64,000 nt of DNA. Source: Streptomyces sp. NRRL B-1347. GTDB lineage: Bacteria > Actinomycetota > Actinomycetes > Streptomycetales > Streptomycetaceae. Numbering within the stretch: the first letter of the stretch is position 1; the number at the start of each line of letters is the position of its first letter. The position numbers and the translations under genes were made by a program. Below are positions 54,948 through 63,760 of this stretch, in pieces. The stretch covers positions 124,001-188,000 of the forward strand of contig NZ_JOJM01000004.1 in NCBI RefSeq assembly GCF_000720325.1. The letters are read 5' to 3'. The notes under the pieces are model-generated. The model saw only the letters and a program-made list of their open reading frames with translations. It was not told the DNA's origin and ran no database searches.

Positions 54948-55574
54948 TCAGCCGACCGTGCGGCGCTGGCGGAAGGCGTGTGCCTTGGCCTGGTTGCCGC
55001 AGGTCTCCATGGAGCACCAGGTGCGGGCCCGGTTGCGCGAGTGGTCGTAGTAGGCCCAGCGGCAGCCGGGCTTGCGGCACACCTTGAGGCGGCTCCACGT
55101 CCCGCTCGCCACGGACTCGGCGACCATGCCGAGCAGCGCGGCGACGGCGCCGCCGACGGTCGCGGGTGCCAGGGGCACGAGGCGCGGCGGCGTACTGGCC
55201 ACGTCCAGGACGAGCGGGGCCGCGCGGGCGATGTCCGCGAGCTCGTCGCGCATCTGCGTGACGACGCCGTCCGGGGTGTCATCGGCCAGACGGACGGGCG
55301 CGGGCGCGGCGGCCGCGTTGTTGGCGGCGACCAGGGCCCTCAGCCCCTCGCGTGCGCGGATGACCTGGTCGAACTCGGTCGGAGCGCAGTTCGCACCGGC
55401 CGGTACGAGGTCCCGGGCCCGGAGCCAGTCCAGCAGGTCGTCCGGGGTGCGCAGCAGATCGACCCGGTACACCAGGCTGTGGGTGTTGATCAGCTCCTCG
55501 ACCCAGCGCAGCGGGAGGGGAGCGGTGCCCGCCTCCTCGACGAACGAGGCCGCCTGTGCGCCATGTCCGGCCAT
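54948..55574 (-). CDS. CGNR zinc-finger regulator (ABATE domain)
   Basis: 208 residues. The ABATE-type N-terminal domain (about 20-150) is followed by the CGNR zinc finger, with CRKPGCRWAYYD, then RNRARTWCSMETCGNQAKA; four Cys are placed for zinc. These are putative stress or efflux regulators of actinobacteria. The ATG at 55574 is preceded by GAAAGGG; a GTG at 55583 is possible. It is divergent from the MFS-HAD gene, and GTAACC repeats lie between (55617-55673). It likely controls that transporter. Confidence 0.88.
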   Translation of the reverse strand: MAGHGAQAASFVEEAGTAPLPLRWVEELINTHSLVYRVDLLRTPDDLLDWLRARDLVPAGANCAPTEFDQVIRAREGLRALVAANNAAAAPAPVRLADDTPDGVVTQMRDELADIARAAPLVLDVASTPPRLVPLAPATVGGAVAALLGMVAESVASGTWSRLKVCRKPGCRWAYYDHSRNRARTWCSMETCGNQAKAHAFRQRRTVG

Positions 55575-55616
55575 GGCCACCACCCTTTCCCCTGCGGTCG
55601 GAACGTTCAGGTCACT

Positions 55617-55673
55617 GTAACCAACTATTGGCTATGGCTGGTAGGTAACCGGCATCAGCTCTATGATGGTTAC
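55617..55673. promoter_or_regulatory. Three GTAACC sites in divergent promoter region
   Basis: GTAACC at 55617-55622 and 55645-55650, and its complement GGTTAC at 55668-55673, spaced about 28 and 23 bases. The outer pair is a longer dyad (GTAACCA/TGGTTAC). This fits an operator for the CGNR regulator. Confidence 0.5.
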
Positions 55674-55744
55674 GGATGGGGGATCCGGCGGCTTCCGCCG
55701 TCCCCGGCACCGATCGATCCGCAGCAGCTAGTGAGAGGAATCCC

Positions 55745-57784
55745 ATGGCTACCGATGAGTCGACGGAGGCGGGGAGGGCCTTCGAGGCGCGGGCGCACCC
55801 GCCCGGAGCCGCGCCGGACGCGCCACGCCCGCCACGCGCGACGGCGTCCTGGCTGATCGCGCTGTTCACGGGCGCCTTCGCGGTGTCCTGCACCGAGTTC
55901 GTCCCGGTCGGGCTGCTCCCGCAGATCGCGGACGACCTGTCGGTCTCCGAGTCCGCCGCGGGCCAGCTGGTCACCACCAACGCCATCGCGTTCGCCATCG
56001 GCGCGCCGCTGCTGGCCGCCGTCTTCGCCAAGACGGACCGCCGCCGCGTGCTGCTCGCCACGCTCAGCCTGTTCGCGGTCAGCCACCTCATGGCGGGCCT
56101 CGCGCCGAACTTCGCCGTCCTGATGCTCTCCCGGGTGCTCTCCGGCGCCATGATGGGCCTCTACCTCGCCACCGCGCTCACGGTCGCCGCCCGCCTCGCG
56201 GCCCCCGAGCGACGGGCCCGCTCCATGGCCACCATCGTGGCGGGCGTGAGCACCGCGACGGCGCTCGGCGTCCCGGTGAGCACGGTCCTCGGCCACGGTG
56301 CCGGATGGCGCGTGCCCATGCTCGGCATCAGCGCGCTCGCCCTGCTCGCCCTGGGCCTCGTCGCCACCGCCGTCACGAAGTCCGGTACGGACGACGGGCC
56401 TTCGCTCCGGGTCAGGTTCACGGCCCTGCGCAACCGCACGGTCCTCGTCGGCCTCGGCGCGATCATGACGTTCTGGGCCGCGTCCTTCACCGTGTACACG
56501 TACGTGGTGCCGCTGCTCGAGGACCGCGCGGGCATCCACGGCGCGCTGGTGACCCTGACCCTCTTCCTGGCCGGGCTCGGCGCGGTGGGAGGCAACCTGA
56601 TCGGCGGCCGCAGCGCGGACGCCCAGCCGCGCCGCACGCTGATCGTCACCACGGGAGTGACCACGCTCGCGCTGTTCGCCGCCCTCCCGGCCACGACGAC
56701 GCCCGCGGCCGCGATCGCGCTGATCGCCGTCTGGCAGCTCGCCGCCTGGTCCTTCGTGCCGGCCGTGCAGTCGGTGCTCTACCAGGCCGCCGGACCCGGC
56801 GGTGACCTGGCCGTGTCGTTCGCCATCTCCGGGTTCAACGTGGGCATCGTCGCGGGCGCAGGGCTCGGCGGCGTCGCGCTCGACACCGGCGGGCTCAGCG
56901 CGGTCGTGCTCCTCGGCGCCGCGCTCGCCGTGATCGCCACGGCATTCGTGGCCGCGCTCGTCGCACGCCGCCGCCCCCGACAGGGCGAACGCGAGGGCCT
57001 GCGGCAGATCGCACGACAGGACACAGGACAGGACACAGGACAGAGAGAGGACACGAACATGGCGAGCACGGCAGGCACCACCTCGCGGACGGCCGCGCCT
57101 TCACTTCCGCCCACCGAACGGCACTTCGACGCGGTCCTGTTCGACATGGACGGCACCCTCCTCGACTCGCGCGCCGCCGTGGTGCGTGCCTGGCGCCAGT
57201 GGGCCGTCTCCGAAGGCGTACCGCCCGAACTGGTCAGCCGCTCCACCGGCCGCCCCGCCAAGGAGATCGTCGCCGACCTGGTGCCCGCCGACCGGGTCCA
57301 GGAGTCCCTCGCCGCCTATCTGCGCATCGCCTCCAGCGACGTGGAGGGCGTCGCCGTCCTGCCCGGCGCGGGGGACGCGCTCGCCTCGGCCCGCCCCCGC
57401 ACCGCGATCGTCACCTCCTCCACCCGCGCCGTGGCACGGGCCCGGCTCGCGGCGGCCGGTCTTGACGAGCCCGACCTGATGATCACCGCCGAGGACAGCG
57501 CCCGCGGCAAACCCGCCCCCGACCCCTACCTCCTCGCCGCCGAACGCCTGGGCCTCGACCCCGCCCGCTGCCTCGCCGTCGAGGACTCGGCCACGGGACT
57601 CGCCTCGGCCCGCGCGGCGGGCTGCACCACCCTGGGCCTGACCCACGACGACGCCCCCGACAGCCTCACCGCGGACCTGCTGGCGACGGACCTGTCCCGG
57701 CTCAGCTTCCACCTCGGCGCCGACGGGGTGGCCCTGCGCACCGCACCCATGGCGGTGCCGCAGCCGGACCCGCTCACCACCTAG
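55745..57784 (+). CDS. MFS efflux transporter fused to HAD phosphatase
   Basis: 679 residues in one frame. Residues 35-420 are a 12-helix DHA1 MFS transporter (AraJ/Cmx-like; FTGAFAVSCTEFVPVGLLP opens it). Residues 455-679 are an HAD-IA phosphatase with FDMDGTLLDSR, the Thr/Ser motif IVTSST and GKPAPDPYLLAAERL then VEDSATG. Between them is a 12-bp repeat (57015-57038) and, at 57059, an ATG with AGAGAGGA in front, so the HAD part could also be made alone. MFS transporters normally end near here. The stop may have been lost by repeat change. GAGAGGA precedes the ATG at 55745. It faces the CGNR gene. Confidence 0.85.
   Translation: MATDESTEAGRAFEARAHPPGAAPDAPRPPRATASWLIALFTGAFAVSCTEFVPVGLLPQIADDLSVSESAAGQLVTTNAIAFAIGAPLLAAVFAKTDRRRVLLATLSLFAVSHLMAGLAPNFAVLMLSRVLSGAMMGLYLATALTVAARLAAPERRARSMATIVAGVSTATALGVPVSTVLGHGAGWRVPMLGISALALLALGLVATAVTKSGTDDGPSLRVRFTALRNRTVLVGLGAIMTFWAASFTVYTYVVPLLEDRAGIHGALVTLTLFLAGLGAVGGNLIGGRSADAQPRRTLIVTTGVTTLALFAALPATTTPAAAIALIAVWQLAAWSFVPAVQSVLYQAAGPGGDLAVSFAISGFNVGIVAGAGLGGVALDTGGLSAVVLLGAALAVIATAFVAALVARRRPRQGEREGLRQIARQDTGQDTGQREDTNMASTAGTTSRTAAPSLPPTERHFDAVLFDMDGTLLDSRAAVVRAWRQWAVSEGVPPELVSRSTGRPAKEIVADLVPADRVQESLAAYLRIASSDVEGVAVLPGAGDALASARPRTAIVTSSTRAVARARLAAAGLDEPDLMITAEDSARGKPAPDPYLLAAERLGLDPARCLAVEDSATGLASARAAGCTTLGLTHDDAPDSLTADLLATDLSRLSFHLGADGVALRTAPMAVPQPDPLTT
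57015..57038 (+). repeat. Two 12-bp repeats in MFS-HAD linker
   Basis: GACAGGACACAG twice, then GACAGAG; encodes an Asp/Thr/Gly/Gln linker. Sits just before the internal ATG at 57059. Confidence 0.85.
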
Positions 57785-57786
57785 CC

Positions 57787-57825
57787 GGACCACGCCCGGC
57801 CCGCAGGAAGGGGCCGGGCGTGTCC
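57787..57825. terminator. Bidirectional hairpin terminator
   Basis: Stem of 11 plus 4 pairs with one bulge (GGACCACGCCCGGCCC against GGGCCGGGCGTGTCC), 8-base loop, after the MFS-HAD stop and before the convergent secreted-protein stop. Confidence 0.75.
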
Positions 57826-57871
57826 GCAGCGGTACGGGGGCTCTGCCCGGGCGCAGTTGCCCGGCGGAAGG

Positions 57872-59098
57872 TCAGATCTTTTCCAGTACGTAGGTTCCGG
57901 TGCCGTCGGCATTGCCTTGGCTGTACTGGCGCATCGCCGTGTCGTCCACCACGCGCTCCTGGCCGACCATGTATCCGTTGGCCTTGAGCTGGATGCCGAC
58001 CAGGTCGCTGCCGGGGACGTCCCGGTAGAGGTAGAAGCGCTGGAAGTCATCGGCGGTGCGGCAGGGGTCCATGCGGAACTGCGCGCCTTCGGCGTTGCTG
58101 TGGTCCGTCATCGTCGCGCACCGGCCCTTGTAGCTGTTGACCAGGGCGTACTCGGTCTTGCCGTTGCTCTGCGGCCCCTCGCACATGCTCCACGTTCCGC
58201 CCTCGGGCAGCCGGGGCCCGGGCCGCAGGCGGAAGTAGTCACCGGCGCCGAAGGTCACCCAGAAGAGTTTGCGGTCCGGGGTGCCGATGCGGTACTTGCC
58301 CGGCAGGCAGGTGAAGCCGGGCGGCACGGAGCTGGTCCCGCGCTCGCTGTTCACGGACGCCTTCCGGCCCTTGTGCGCCGTGTCCGGCGCGGGGGCCTTG
58401 CCGGTCTGCTTCTTCGCCGCCGTGCCCTCGCAGCCGAGGATCTCCTGCGCCTTCTTCATGATGGTGCCGGCGGGCACGTGGTCCTCGCAGCGGATCGCGC
58501 CCTCCTCGATCGTGGAGAAGGTCGTGTACTGCCCGCCGGGCCGCTCGGTCCACTGCGTGGCGTACGTGCCGTCACCGCGGTCGACCCGGTCGCAGTTCAG
58601 GCTGCCGTACTCGCCGGTGACCTTGCGCGTGCCCTGGTAGAGACCGTAGTAGCCGGGCTGCGTGAAGTTCCAGGTGATCGTCTGTTCTTCGGCGCTGGTG
58701 GTGGCGGTGGTCTTCTTGACGGTCCGGTTCACCGCGGTCTCGGCCTTGACCAGCACCGCGTGGGCGAACCCGACGGTCACGGTGGTGGACGTGCCGACCT
58801 CCACCGTGACCTGCGTCTGCGTGCTGAGCTTGACCGACTGGCTGCCCGTCGAGCCCGCCGTGACGAAGTAGCTCTTGAAGTGCGTGATGGTCGGCTCGAC
58901 CTTGACGCTCTTGATGAACGGGTACCGCTTGCCCAGATCGGCGGAGGTACAGGCCTCACCGGCCTGCGGGCCACCCGCCGCGGCGGCGGGGCCCGCGAGG
59001 GCCGTCACGCCGACCAGGGTCGAGGTCGCCACGAGCGCGAGCGCGGCCGTGCCCGTGGTGAGGCGTCCGAGTACCGGACGCAGCTGTCTGAGTCGCAT
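57872..59098 (-). CDS. Secreted beta-rich protein, possible pore-forming-toxin-like fold
   Basis: 408 residues. The signal peptide spans about 1-40 (ending AAA). Residues 60-160 have long runs alternating Thr/Ser with Val (SVKLSTQTQVTVEVGTST, TTVTVGFAHAVLV), the pattern of amphipathic hairpins in aerolysin/ETX-MTX2 beta-pore proteins. Six or more Cys lie outside that part. Residues 270-408 form a second beta domain rich in Gly and Tyr, perhaps trefoil-like. No enzyme motif. The fold call is only by pattern; a structural or adhesive role is possible. The ATG at 59098 has GGAGGGGACC upstream. Confidence 0.75.
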   Translation of the reverse strand: MRLRQLRPVLGRLTTGTAALALVATSTLVGVTALAGPAAAAGGPQAGEACTSADLGKRYPFIKSVKVEPTITHFKSYFVTAGSTGSQSVKLSTQTQVTVEVGTSTTVTVGFAHAVLVKAETAVNRTVKKTTATTSAEEQTITWNFTQPGYYGLYQGTRKVTGEYGSLNCDRVDRGDGTYATQWTERPGGQYTTFSTIEEGAIRCEDHVPAGTIMKKAQEILGCEGTAAKKQTGKAPAPDTAHKGRKASVNSERGTSSVPPGFTCLPGKYRIGTPDRKLFWVTFGAGDYFRLRPGPRLPEGGTWSMCEGPQSNGKTEYALVNSYKGRCATMTDHSNAEGAQFRMDPCRTADDFQRFYLYRDVPGSDLVGIQLKANGYMVGQERVVDDTAMRQYSQGNADGTGTYVLEKI

Positions 59099-59265
59099 GG
59101 TCCCCTCCTGCTGTCGGTGGTGCGGCCACGAAGTCCTTGCCGCTCAGGCAAGACTGTGGAAACTTCCCGCACAGCAACACGACGGAACCCGCCATGCTCA
59201 TGACCGGATTCCGCCGGAGCCGCCCGCTCGCAGGGGAGGCAGCGGGCGACCGCCGCGGCAGCGGC

Positions 59266-60096
59266 TCAGGGGGCGATCGGGAGCTGGCGCTTGTGTTCGG
59301 TGAGGCGGTAGCGGCGGACGATGGCCGTGAAGGCGGGCTCGTCGACCGGCTTGCCTTCGAGGAGGTCGTCGATGTCGTCGTACGTCACGCCGAGCGCGTC
59401 CTCGTCGGGCTTGCCCGGGCTCAGCGTCTCCAGGTCCGCGGTCGGGGTCTTCCACACGAGTGCGGCCGGCGCTCCCAAGGCGTCGGCCAGGGCGCGGACG
59501 CGCCGCTTGGTGAGGCCGGTGAGCGGCACCACGTCGGCCGCGCCGTCGCCGAACTTGGTGAAGAAGCCGGAGACCGCCTCGGCGGCGTGGTCGGTGCCCA
59601 CGACCAGGCCCTCCTGCGCGCCCGCGACCGCGTACTGGGCCATCATGCGCTGCCGGGCCTTGATGTTGCCGTGGACGAAGTCCTGGTGGTGCGCGTCGCG
59701 GAAGGCCGTGCCCGCGGCGAGGACGGCGTCGAGGGCGGCGTCGCTCGCGGGCCGCACGTCGACGGTCAGGACCTGGTCGGGCCGGATGAAGTCGAGCGCC
59801 AGCTGCGCGTCGTGCTCGTCGGCCTGGGTGCCGTACGGCAGCCGCATCGCGAAGAAGGTGGCGTCGCGCCCGGTGGCGCGGACCCGCTCGACCGCGAGCT
59901 GGCACAGCCGGCCCGCCGTCGTGGAGTCCACGCCGCCGCTGATGCCGAGCACCAGCGAGCGAAGCCCCGTGGAGGTCAGCTGGTCGGCGAGGAACGCCAC
60001 CCGGCGCTCGATCTCCTGCTCCACCTCGAAGGACGGGCTCACCTGGAGGTCGCGGGCGATCTCCTGCTGCAGGGATATGGGCGCCAAGTCGGTCAC
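59266..60096 (-). CDS. nadE: Ammonia-dependent NAD+ synthetase
   Basis: 276 residues. The N-type ATP pyrophosphatase loop LGISGGVDSTT (about residues 49-59) and the NIKARQRMMAQY and VVGTDHAAEAVSGFFTKFGDG segments are diagnostic. It amidates nicotinate adenine dinucleotide using ammonia; no glutaminase domain is present, so it is the short form. GAGGAA precedes the GTG at 60096. Single gene. It has no tie to its neighbours that I can see. Confidence 0.97.
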   Translation of the reverse strand: MTDLAPISLQQEIARDLQVSPSFEVEQEIERRVAFLADQLTSTGLRSLVLGISGGVDSTTAGRLCQLAVERVRATGRDATFFAMRLPYGTQADEHDAQLALDFIRPDQVLTVDVRPASDAALDAVLAAGTAFRDAHHQDFVHGNIKARQRMMAQYAVAGAQEGLVVGTDHAAEAVSGFFTKFGDGAADVVPLTGLTKRRVRALADALGAPAALVWKTPTADLETLSPGKPDEDALGVTYDDIDDLLEGKPVDEPAFTAIVRRYRLTEHKRQLPIAP

Positions 60097-60204
60097 GGTC
60101 GTTCCTCGGTCGGGGGCGGCACGCGCCGTCGGCCGGGGCCGCGCGCGTCACAGGGGACGCAAGCACTCTAGAGGAAGGCCTGATGGCGCCCGCCGCCAGG
60201 CGGC

Positions 60205-61575
60205 TCAGGCCTTGGTCGGCACCTCCACCGGGACCTCGCCCTGGTCATCGGCGCCCTCGGCCGGGGCGGGATGCGGGCCACGGGCTCTCAGTACCTTGTT
60301 GACGCGCTCCGCATCGAGGTCGTTCTCCCAGCGGGCGACGACGAGCGTGGCCACGCTGTTGCCCGCGAGGTTGGTCAGGGCACGGCACTCGGACATGAAC
60401 TTGTCGATGCCGAAGATGAGCATGATGCCCGCCGCCGGGACGGTGCCCACCGTGGACAGCGTCGCGGCCAGGGCGATGAACCCGGCCCCGGTGATCCCGC
60501 CGGACCCCTTCGACGTCAGGATCATGACGGCGAGCAGACCGAGCTGCTGGCCGAGGCTCAAGGGGGTGTCGGTCGCCTGGGCGATGTACACGGCGGCCAG
60601 GGAGAGGTAGATGGAGCTGCCGTCCAGGTTGAAGGAGTACCCCGTGGGCACCGTCAGGCCGACGATGTCACGCCGGATGCCGAGTCCTTCGAGCTTCTGC
60701 ATCAGACGCGGCAGGGCGCTCTCGGACGACGAGGTGCCGAGGACGAGGACGAACTCCTCGCGCAGATGGCGGAGCAGCCGGAAGATGTTGATCCGGAGCG
60801 CGGCGGTGACCGTGCCGAGCACCACGATCACGAAGAACGCGGACGTGCCGTAGAAGAGCCCGATGAGCTGTCCGAGGCTGGTGAGCGTGGAGATCCCGTA
60901 CGCGCCGATGGTGTAGGCCATCGCGCCGAAGGCACCCACCGGAGCGGCCAGCATCACGTAGTGCAGGATCTTGAAGGCGACGGCGCTGAGACGGTGGATG
61001 CCCTCGACGAGCGGTTCGCCGACCGGCCCGACGGCCTTGAGGGCGACGCCGAAGAGCACCGAGAGGAAGATGACCTGGAGGATGTTGCCCTCGGCGAAGG
61101 CGCCGACGGCGCTGTTGGGCACGATGTCGGTGAGGAAGTGCCACCAGTCCTGGTCCTCCCCGTCCTTGACGTACTGACGCGCGTCGCCTTCAAGGCGGAG
61201 CGCGCCCGGGTCGGCGTGGACGCCCGCCCCCGGCTGGAAGACGTTGACGGCGAGCAGGCCCACGAGCAGGGCGGCGAGCGTTCCCGCCTGGAAGTAGAGC
61301 AGTGACTTCAGGCCGACGCGGCCGACGCGGCCGAGGCTGTCGACGCCGCCGATGCCCGCCACGACCGTCAGGAAGACGATCGGCGCGATGAGCATCTTGA
61401 TGGCGGAGACGAACGTGGTGCCCACCGGCTCCAGGGCGGTGCCGACCGAGGGCCACAGCCAGCCGGTGAGCACCCCGGTGACGATGGCGGTCAGGACCCA
61501 GAAGTAGAGCTGCCGGTACCAGGGCCGCTTGGGCGCGGGGGCGGGCGCCGGTGCGGAGGACGCGGGTGCTGCCAT
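60205..61575 (-). CDS. dctA: C4-dicarboxylate:cation symporter (DctA/DAACS family)
   Basis: 456 residues with about eight membrane helices and two re-entrant loops. Family motifs are TSSSESALPR, GYSFNLDGSS, TSKGSGGITGAGF and ECRALTNLAGN, all intact, so it should import C4-dicarboxylates with protons or sodium. GAGGAGA precedes the ATG at 61575. It follows the tartrate/D-malate dehydrogenase on the same strand with 81 bases between, forming an uptake-and-oxidation pair. Succinate, malate or tartrate are candidate substrates. Confidence 0.95.
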   Translation of the reverse strand: MAAPASSAPAPAPAPKRPWYRQLYFWVLTAIVTGVLTGWLWPSVGTALEPVGTTFVSAIKMLIAPIVFLTVVAGIGGVDSLGRVGRVGLKSLLYFQAGTLAALLVGLLAVNVFQPGAGVHADPGALRLEGDARQYVKDGEDQDWWHFLTDIVPNSAVGAFAEGNILQVIFLSVLFGVALKAVGPVGEPLVEGIHRLSAVAFKILHYVMLAAPVGAFGAMAYTIGAYGISTLTSLGQLIGLFYGTSAFFVIVVLGTVTAALRINIFRLLRHLREEFVLVLGTSSSESALPRLMQKLEGLGIRRDIVGLTVPTGYSFNLDGSSIYLSLAAVYIAQATDTPLSLGQQLGLLAVMILTSKGSGGITGAGFIALAATLSTVGTVPAAGIMLIFGIDKFMSECRALTNLAGNSVATLVVARWENDLDAERVNKVLRARGPHPAPAEGADDQGEVPVEVPTKA

Positions 61576-61656
61576 GGCGTTTCTCCTCGTCGGGGAACGG
61601 GCGCAACCGGCCTGTGGGCTGCTCGCGGCGGCCGCGGGCGGCTCACGGGGCGGGGG

Positions 61657-62715
61657 TCAGAGGAGTTCGAGGACCTTGTCGGTGAACTCGGCGGTCGTGG
61701 CGGTGCCGCCCAGGTCGCGGGTGCGCACGTCGGTCTTGGCGAGGAGGCCCGCGACGGCGTCGGTGACGTCCTTGGCCGCCGCCGGATGGCCCAGGTGGTC
61801 GAGCATCATGGCGGCCGACCAGATCGCGCCCAGCGGGTTGGCGACGCCCCGGCCCGCGATGTCGGGCGCCGAACCGTGCACCGGCTCGAACATCGAGGGG
61901 AACTCCCGCTCGGGGTTGAGGTTGGCGGCCGGTGCGATGCCGATGGACCCGGCGATCGCGGCCGCGAGGTCGCTGAGGATGTCGCCGAAGAGGTTGGAGG
62001 CGACCACCACGTCGAACCGGCCCGGGGCGAGGACGAACTTCGCCGCGAGCGCGTCGATGTGCTCCTGGTCCCAGGTCACCTGAGGGAAGTCGGTCGCGCG
62101 CTCGGCGACGAGCTCGTCCCAGAACGGCATGGTGTGCACGATGCCGTTCGACTTCGTGGCCGACGTCAGCCGGCCGCCGCGCCGCGCCGCGAGGCCGAAG
62201 GCGTAGTCCAGGACGCGGCTGACACCGGCCCGGGTGAACACGGCCTCCTGGACGGCGAGTTCGTCGGGGAAGCCGGTGTTGAAGCGGCCGCCGACCTGGC
62301 TGTACTCGCCCTCCACGTTCTCGCGGACGACCACGAAGTCGACGTCGCCCGCGCGCGCGGCCCGCACCGGGCTCTCGATGCCCTCGAAGACGCGGATGGG
62401 CCGCAGGTTGACGTACTGGCGAAAGCCCCGCCGGATCGGGATGAGGAGACCCCACAGCGAGACGTGGTCGGGCACCTCGGGGTGGCCCACCGCGCCGAGC
62501 AGGATGGCGTCCTTGTCGCGCAGCTGGTCCAGGCCGTCGGCGGGCATCATCGCGCCCTCGCGCAGATAGCGCTCGCAGGACCAGTCGTCGTACGAGGTGT
62601 AGGTGAGACCGAAGCCGTGCCGACGGCCGAGGACGTCGAGGACCTGCTGCGCGGCGGGCAGCACTTCGGTGCCGATGCCGTCGCCGGGGATCAGGGCGAT
62701 GCGGTGGTTCGTCAT
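61657..62715 (-). CDS. Tartrate/D-malate dehydrogenase (isopropylmalate dehydrogenase family)
   Basis: 352 residues of the beta-decarboxylating dehydrogenase family. The opening IALIPGDGIGTEVLPA, RENVEGEYSQVGGR, ATKSNGI and the SNLFGDILSDLAAA metal motif place it with TtuC/DmlA tartrate and D-malate dehydrogenases rather than LeuB. It would oxidise and decarboxylate tartrate or D-malate with NAD. I start at the ATG 62715 to match the family; the frame runs on to 62760. A LysR regulator lies upstream, and a dyad at 62768-62782 fits control by it. Coupled with the dicarboxylate symporter. Confidence 0.92.
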   Translation of the reverse strand: MTNHRIALIPGDGIGTEVLPAAQQVLDVLGRRHGFGLTYTSYDDWSCERYLREGAMMPADGLDQLRDKDAILLGAVGHPEVPDHVSLWGLLIPIRRGFRQYVNLRPIRVFEGIESPVRAARAGDVDFVVVRENVEGEYSQVGGRFNTGFPDELAVQEAVFTRAGVSRVLDYAFGLAARRGGRLTSATKSNGIVHTMPFWDELVAERATDFPQVTWDQEHIDALAAKFVLAPGRFDVVVASNLFGDILSDLAAAIAGSIGIAPAANLNPEREFPSMFEPVHGSAPDIAGRGVANPLGAIWSAAMMLDHLGHPAAAKDVTDAVAGLLAKTDVRTRDLGGTATTAEFTDKVLELL

Positions 62716-62767
62716 GCCGTCGATTCCAGCAACGCGCCGGCGGCGGCGTCCAAGACGCAAACTGGAT

Positions 62768-62782
62768 CTGCCTTATAGGCAG
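62768..62782. promoter_or_regulatory. Likely LysR box upstream of tartrate dehydrogenase
   Basis: CTGCCTTATAGGCAG is a perfect dyad with a T-N11-A frame typical of LysR sites, between the LysR stop and the dehydrogenase start. A second CCTTAT follows at 62784. Confidence 0.65.
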
Positions 62783-62799
62783 GCCTTATCAGCGGCCTG

Positions 62800-63696
62800 T
62801 CACAGGGCCTTGCCCGGCTCGCGCGATTCGACGGCGGCCGCGGCGAACGCACCGGCCGCAGGGGACAGCACGCCCCGCCTGCTGACCAGGGCGATGTCCA
62901 GCGTGGTCGCGGGCTCGATGTCCAGGACGCGGGTGCCCGCCTGCTGTGCGAACTCCCGCCAGGAGTCCGTGACGACGGCGAGCCCGACCCCGGCCAGGAC
63001 GAGCGGAAGGAGGGCCACCCGGTGCTCGGTCTCCGCGGCCACGGTGAAGTCGACGCCCCGCTCGCGCAGCGCGTCGACGTAGGCGCGCATGCCGGTGCCC
63101 GGCTGTCCGACGATGAGGCGCTGCCCGGCCAGCTCCTCGCAGGCCAGCGCGGACCGCCCGGCGAAGGGACCGCCGGGCGGCACCACGAGCACGAACCGCT
63201 GCCGCCCGAGCACGTGCGCGGCGACCTCCTTCTCGGACACGGCTCCGGCGGTCGCGAGCAGCCCCAGCTCGACCGCGCCGGTACGCACCATGTCGATCAC
63301 GTCCCGCGCGGTGAAGGCCGCCTTGACGGCCACCGAGACGCCCGGATGGTCGTCGCTGAACGCCCGGATCAGCGTGGTGAGCGGCTCCACCGCCTGCGAC
63401 GGCATGGAGGCGATGTCGAGGCGGCCCTCGCGCAGCTCGTGCACGGCCGCGACGCTCGCCCGCGCGGTCTCCAGGCTCCGCACGGCCGCGCGCGCCGGTT
63501 CGATGAGCGCCTTGCCCGCCTCGGTGAGGACCGCCCGGCGCCCGATGCGGTGGAAGAGCTCCGTGCCGAAGTCACGCTCCAGGGCCCGGACGGCCTGCGA
63601 GAGCGACGGCTGCGACACGTAGAGCGCCGCAGCCGCCCGGTTGAACCCGCCCCGGTCGACGATCGCGAGGAAGTACTCCAACTGCCGGACATCCAT
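62800..63696 (-). CDS. LysR family transcriptional regulator
   Basis: 298 residues. The winged helix-turn-helix is residues 1-60 (RQLEYFLAIVDRGGFNRAAAAL, SQPSLSQAVRALER), followed by a two-lobed effector domain (90-290). It is in the same direction as the tartrate/D-malate dehydrogenase, 84 bases upstream of it, with a LysR-like dyad between. It probably activates the dehydrogenase and symporter when the substrate is present. Confidence 0.94.
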   Translation of the reverse strand: MDVRQLEYFLAIVDRGGFNRAAAALYVSQPSLSQAVRALERDFGTELFHRIGRRAVLTEAGKALIEPARAAVRSLETARASVAAVHELREGRLDIASMPSQAVEPLTTLIRAFSDDHPGVSVAVKAAFTARDVIDMVRTGAVELGLLATAGAVSEKEVAAHVLGRQRFVLVVPPGGPFAGRSALACEELAGQRLIVGQPGTGMRAYVDALRERGVDFTVAAETEHRVALLPLVLAGVGLAVVTDSWREFAQQAGTRVLDIEPATTLDIALVSRRGVLSPAAGAFAAAAVESREPGKAL

Positions 63697-63760
63697 ACGC
63701 GCACCCTCTCAGAGCCGTCGGTGAGTTCCTGCGTCACCGGGAAAGAGGGCGACGTTTCTT

